Assembly: GCA_036768485.1 (NCBI GenBank)
Contig: JAVLUZ010000145.1
Location: 4,434,660 to 4,498,659, forward strand
From: Mermis nigrescens
Taxonomy: Eukaryota; Nematoda; Enoplea; Mermithida; Mermithidae
Direction of reading: 5' to 3'
Length of the DNA stretch: 64,000 nt
The position numbers and the translations under genes are program-made. Positions within the stretch are counted from its first letter, which is position 1, and each line of letters opens with the position of its first letter. Positions 60,816 through 64,000 of this stretch are shown here, one piece after another. The notes beneath the pieces were generated by a model, which saw nothing but the letters and a program-made list of their open reading frames with translations, was not told the origin of the DNA and did not search any database.

Positions 60816-62041
60816 TCTGTGACCAATCGTGAATATGTTGTCGGACTTACAGAAAGAAAAAAGTTAGGACGTCAATGGTTATGTCATTTTTATCGTATTA
60901 TGAAGATTTTTAAAGGTGTTTTTACTTCCTCCAAGAAGAAATATTAAAAAATCAGAACACGAGATATAACTCATAAAATATAGCGTAAAATTTTAATGCT
61001 TTCTGCTGGAAAAAAATTGAAATATGTCTTAAGCTTGAAAAATTATACATTGAACGTCTAAAATAACTGTATTTTTCAACATGGCTGCTTCTATGACGGT
61101 CATATTGAGAATAGCGAGTCCGTTTCTAAATCAATCAAGGTGGAATCATTTCGGAAGCGTTCTTTCCGACGATTCTACAATATGTTAAAACATTGAATAC
61201 GAAACATAAGTCAGTAAAATGTATAGCTTATGGAGATATTACAATAATAAAATTCGGACTGCAGGACGAAGTATTAGAAACAGAAAAAACATGATTGATC
61301 GAAATTCAGAGCGCAAGAATATCTAACTATTTGCTACTTTCTATAATATAAAATTAAATATGCATACTGTAGTGATCATGCAAAGTTTGAGCGATTTGCA
61401 TATCATACTGTATACATAAGCTAGCGCAACTTTTTTTGCGGTAAAATAGTTTTAGTTTTAATATATCTATTCAAAACATTTTATTTTAAAATCCATAAGT
61501 GGTTGTTGGGTTATCTTAAAAATAGCCATTTAAGTGAAAAGTAATCTTCAGTGGACGTCAGCCTTCAGTTACACTGTTGACAGAAAATAAGTCTTATTTA
61601 CTCTAATTTTCCTGAAAGCTGACTGCGTCCTGGACATTTATTATATTCATTTTTTCATAAGTTTCAATTGATTGAAAATCAAAAGCATAATTTTTCCTAA
61701 TTTGTCAGTCCGTATGAATAACCCATGAAATAAAGCTTGATAATTCCAGTCGCCACAAAGTAGTTATAATTAGTAATTTTATAAACATATTTATTCTTTA
61801 TTTTACATTCTTCATAGGAAATGTTTTTCAGGAAGGAGCACATTTGCAGTATTTTTCAAATTCCGATAAACCGGGTGTAGAACATATTTTTCTTTTAAAA
61901 TCTTTTTCTTAACCTGTGCTAAAGCGAATTTTGATTTGTTTTCTGATTCAGCCCTGAATTCCTGCTCCACCTTTTTTATCTTGTGATATTCCACTTATCG
62001 AGATAATCTTCTAAAATGAAAAAGTTCCAATAGGTACCTAC

Positions 62042-62117
62042 CATAGGTGGGTGGCGCCAAAGATCTAGGGGGGTGTGCAAGATTTTTTCAAAGGTCAAAA
62101 AGTGGCATTAAAAATGT
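62042..62117 (-). mobile_element. Family A MITE, truncated fragment
   Basis: Only the terminal ~76 bases remain (cataggtgggtggcgcc ... tttttcaaaggtcaaaaag). Confidence 0.6.
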
Positions 62118-62234
62118 TGTATATACATATTCAACTAATTTAATCAGTCAATCAATTTATAGCTATATTTGCTAGCTTTCATCTCATTCTCTCATTACTT
62201 TCTTTATAAATTTTTTTTTCGCTTTTTCTTACAG

Positions 62235-62461
62235 AAAGTCCACGAGTGACCGACTTTGCCAAAATTTTAAAGCTAGATAAAGCAGAAGTTAATCAGTTCG
62301 TTAGTGCGTTAAATGCTGTGGTGAAGGACGATTCGACTAAGCTCAATTCGTTTGGCATTACGGCCAGACAAGCTAGACCACTCAAAATGTATTTCGAAAA
62401 GCTGATCAGCACAGGATTTTTGAATGATATTCCTCTAATTCAATACGAAGGCCCAAAATAA
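62235..62461 (+). CDS. Neuropeptide precursor (prohormone-4 type), terminal exon
   Basis: Joined in phase 1, it reads ESPRVTDFAKILKLDKAEV, continues through NAVVKDDSTKLNSFGITARQ and ends MYFEKLISTGFLNDIPLIQY plus EGPK, with TAA at 62459-62461. 'FFLEKLV.TGFLD'-like endings close prohormone-4 proteins of insects. Here the protein carries about ten further residues. Joined to the two upstream exons the frame is intact with no stop, and all three intron borders follow GT/AG, so the gene looks functional. A variant poly(A) signal ATTAAA lies near 62657. Confidence 0.9.
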
Positions 62462-62786
62462 CCTGACCACTTCAGACTGTCATACAAATCGATTCTTAAT
62501 GTTCGTACCAAAAATATAAGTCGAAAGCGGAAAAAACATTTTCGTCAATCTTTTTATCAACTTCTGGTGTGGGCAGCTTAACTTTCATCAGATTATCACA
62601 ATTCTTAGACGAAACATGCTCCCTTCGAGATTATTTAAATTGCTGCACAACTTGAAATTAAATGTTTTTAGAATACTGATATCTCGTTTCGCACGCTAAG
62701 ATTTGATTTATTTACTAAATTTTATTTAAGAAAAAAGTTACGTGTGTTACTCCGTATCATGTAGGTACCTACCTGTTTCTTTTTTC
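62462..62786 (+). other. Probable 3' UTR and short gap
   Basis: 325 bases between the stop codon and the next element end, with no other feature. Confidence 0.5.
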
Positions 62787-64000
62787 ATCATAGGTAGCGT
62801 GATAGCGTGTACCTCTAATATGCTTGGGAACTCCTAACACCTGTGCGTGCACCCTCTCCCTACAGCTATAACAGGACATATTATAGGAGGTGCAATTGTT
62901 TTTAATCGATAGATGATAAAAAATTATGCTTAGTTTTTCTTAGTTTACACTCAATATCGCGTCCGTAATGTGCGCGTAAAGTTTGGCGTAAGATAACATA
63001 TACAAACCTGTGACGGTCTTTATCGGAGAGCTTCTACACAACTAGGTGTAAATGGCTGATACAATTTAATGATATATAATTGTAAATTATCTAAAATACA
63101 TGTTTGTATTTTTTAAACTTTACATTAGTTCTTAAAAAGGAGTGTAAAGAGTGTAAAAATCTAGAGGTGTAAAGACAGTTTTTTACTTCTTTCTGTCTGC
63201 CAACAACTTCGATTATAAGTCTAACAATTTTCACTAATTGAAATGTACTAAGACTCAAGGGCTACTGGTTGCTTACCCTCAAATTCTTTTACATTAAATG
63301 CATACTCAGATCCAAGGGTTTTAAGTTTACAATGTAGTTAATAGTGTAAAAACAGGGTTTGTCTCCGATTTCTCCGCCAACTTCTCCGCTTATAAGTCGG
63401 GACAAGTTAAATAAAATAAAAATTAAGCATTGTTTGGGGCTAACCTTTAAATCAATTGGCGTTTACAAAATCTTAATATTGAGTTATTCCTGGAGGTGTA
63501 AAGTTCGACATCAGGGGGTGTAAAATAGGTGAAAAAAGTTATATTTCCTCGTTTATTTGGTCAATGTCTCAAATAAAATGGGTAGCTTAAGTTCTTTACA
63601 TAAATACGTACTGCAACTTACACGCTACAAACCATCCCAAATCGAATTTCTTCTAACTCAATGGGAACTTAGCTTCAGATTTTTTGAGTTTACAACCTAC
63701 CGATGCGCGAAAAAAGAACGTTTTTTTTAACTTTTTTTCAGTTTGCCAACTCCGAAGGTTATAAATCAAGACGCGCTAAGTATACTGAAAATAAACTGCA
63801 CTTCAAAGGTTACACAATACAATTAGACACGTATTTTGGAACTCATATTGAATTAGGTGAAAAGGTGCAAATTTTGACTCTGGTGTAAAGAACACATTTT
63901 TTGCTAATTTGTAGTCAGCCAACTTCTCCGACGGGTTGTGCGGACTATTGTAAAAATCAAGTACATATCAGTGATTACAAACCACACTTGGTCGGAATTA
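62787..64000. mobile_element. Terminus and satellite arm of another large element, running off the window
   Basis: Starts ATCATAGGTAGCGTGATAGCG and follows the inverse of the terminal sequence seen at 46440-46711 (cctaacacctgtgcgtgcac, ccctacagctataac, acctgtgacggtc). From about 63100 come plus-orientation satellite monomers (gccaacaacttcgattataag near 63200, ccaacttctccgcttataag near 63370, ccaactccgaaggttataaa near 63745, ccaacttctccgacgggtt near 63915), about 172 bases or a multiple apart. The ORF 63703-63888 is a reading of the satellite. Confidence 0.7.

Larger units (their letters stand above)
59759..62234 (+). other. Intron of the neuropeptide gene with two MITE insertions
   Basis: 2.48 kb from GTATAT to gctttttcttacag. 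Contains the family A copies at 60556-60815 and 62042-62117. The remaining ORFs here (59825-60181, 60738-60947, 61812-61994) are unsupported. Confidence 0.85.

Overview
This is a stretch of AT-rich animal nuclear DNA, almost certainly from an invertebrate. It has spliced exons with GT/AG borders, polypyrimidine tracts, Helitrons, hAT- and Harbinger-type MITEs, a mariner fold-back and degenerate Maverick/Polinton elements. The one gene I can name is the 3' part of an IDLSRF-type neuropeptide precursor (the 'prohormone-4' family of protostomes). That points to an arthropod or related protostome, but the species cannot be read from the sequence. There are no bacterial features. Nearly every long ORF in the window is a chance reading through repeats.

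Layout: (1) 1-15.2 kb. One terminal exon of an unidentified plus-strand gene (617-806) is followed by a dense patchwork of mobile DNA. This includes small hAT-like MITEs with 8-bp target duplications and a TTACAGG-ended element (6219-8928) with a Helitron inside it. A second copy of that Helitron lies at 12339-14234. (2) 15.3-46.7 kb. Three elements stand head to tail, each bounded by ATCATAGGTAGCG inverted ends. Two are about 9.35 kb and nearly identical, and the third is 12.6 kb. Their arms are built of diverged ~172-bp tandem repeats that face each other. Each carries the wreck of a Maverick/Polinton-type integrase with a C-terminal chromodomain. The third also keeps a conserved Polinton structural-module ORF and a compact, once-interrupted 111-codon reading frame with its own TATA box and polyadenylation signal. 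It has also received a palindromic mariner and retains a 1.07-kb hAT element. (3) 46.7-58.5 kb. Mostly non-coding DNA with MITEs, a CpG-richer patch near 52.4-53.0 kb and one possible signal-anchor exon (55432-55585). (4) 58.5-62.5 kb. Three spliced exons of the neuropeptide precursor: an LDL-receptor class A domain, then the conserved C-terminal region. (5) 62.8-64 kb. The end of a further ATCATAGGTAGCG element running off the window.

How things fit together: the repeats interlock, with MITEs sitting inside larger elements, so several events can be put in relative order. The hAT element and the MITE in the element arm were present before the array formed. The mariner fold-back arrived in copy 3 only. 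Sequence from about 16.92 to 37.20 kb (just over two periods) is almost identical between copies, while both outer flanks are clearly diverged. That is the pattern expected of unequal exchange or conversion between two older copies, or of an assembly duplication.
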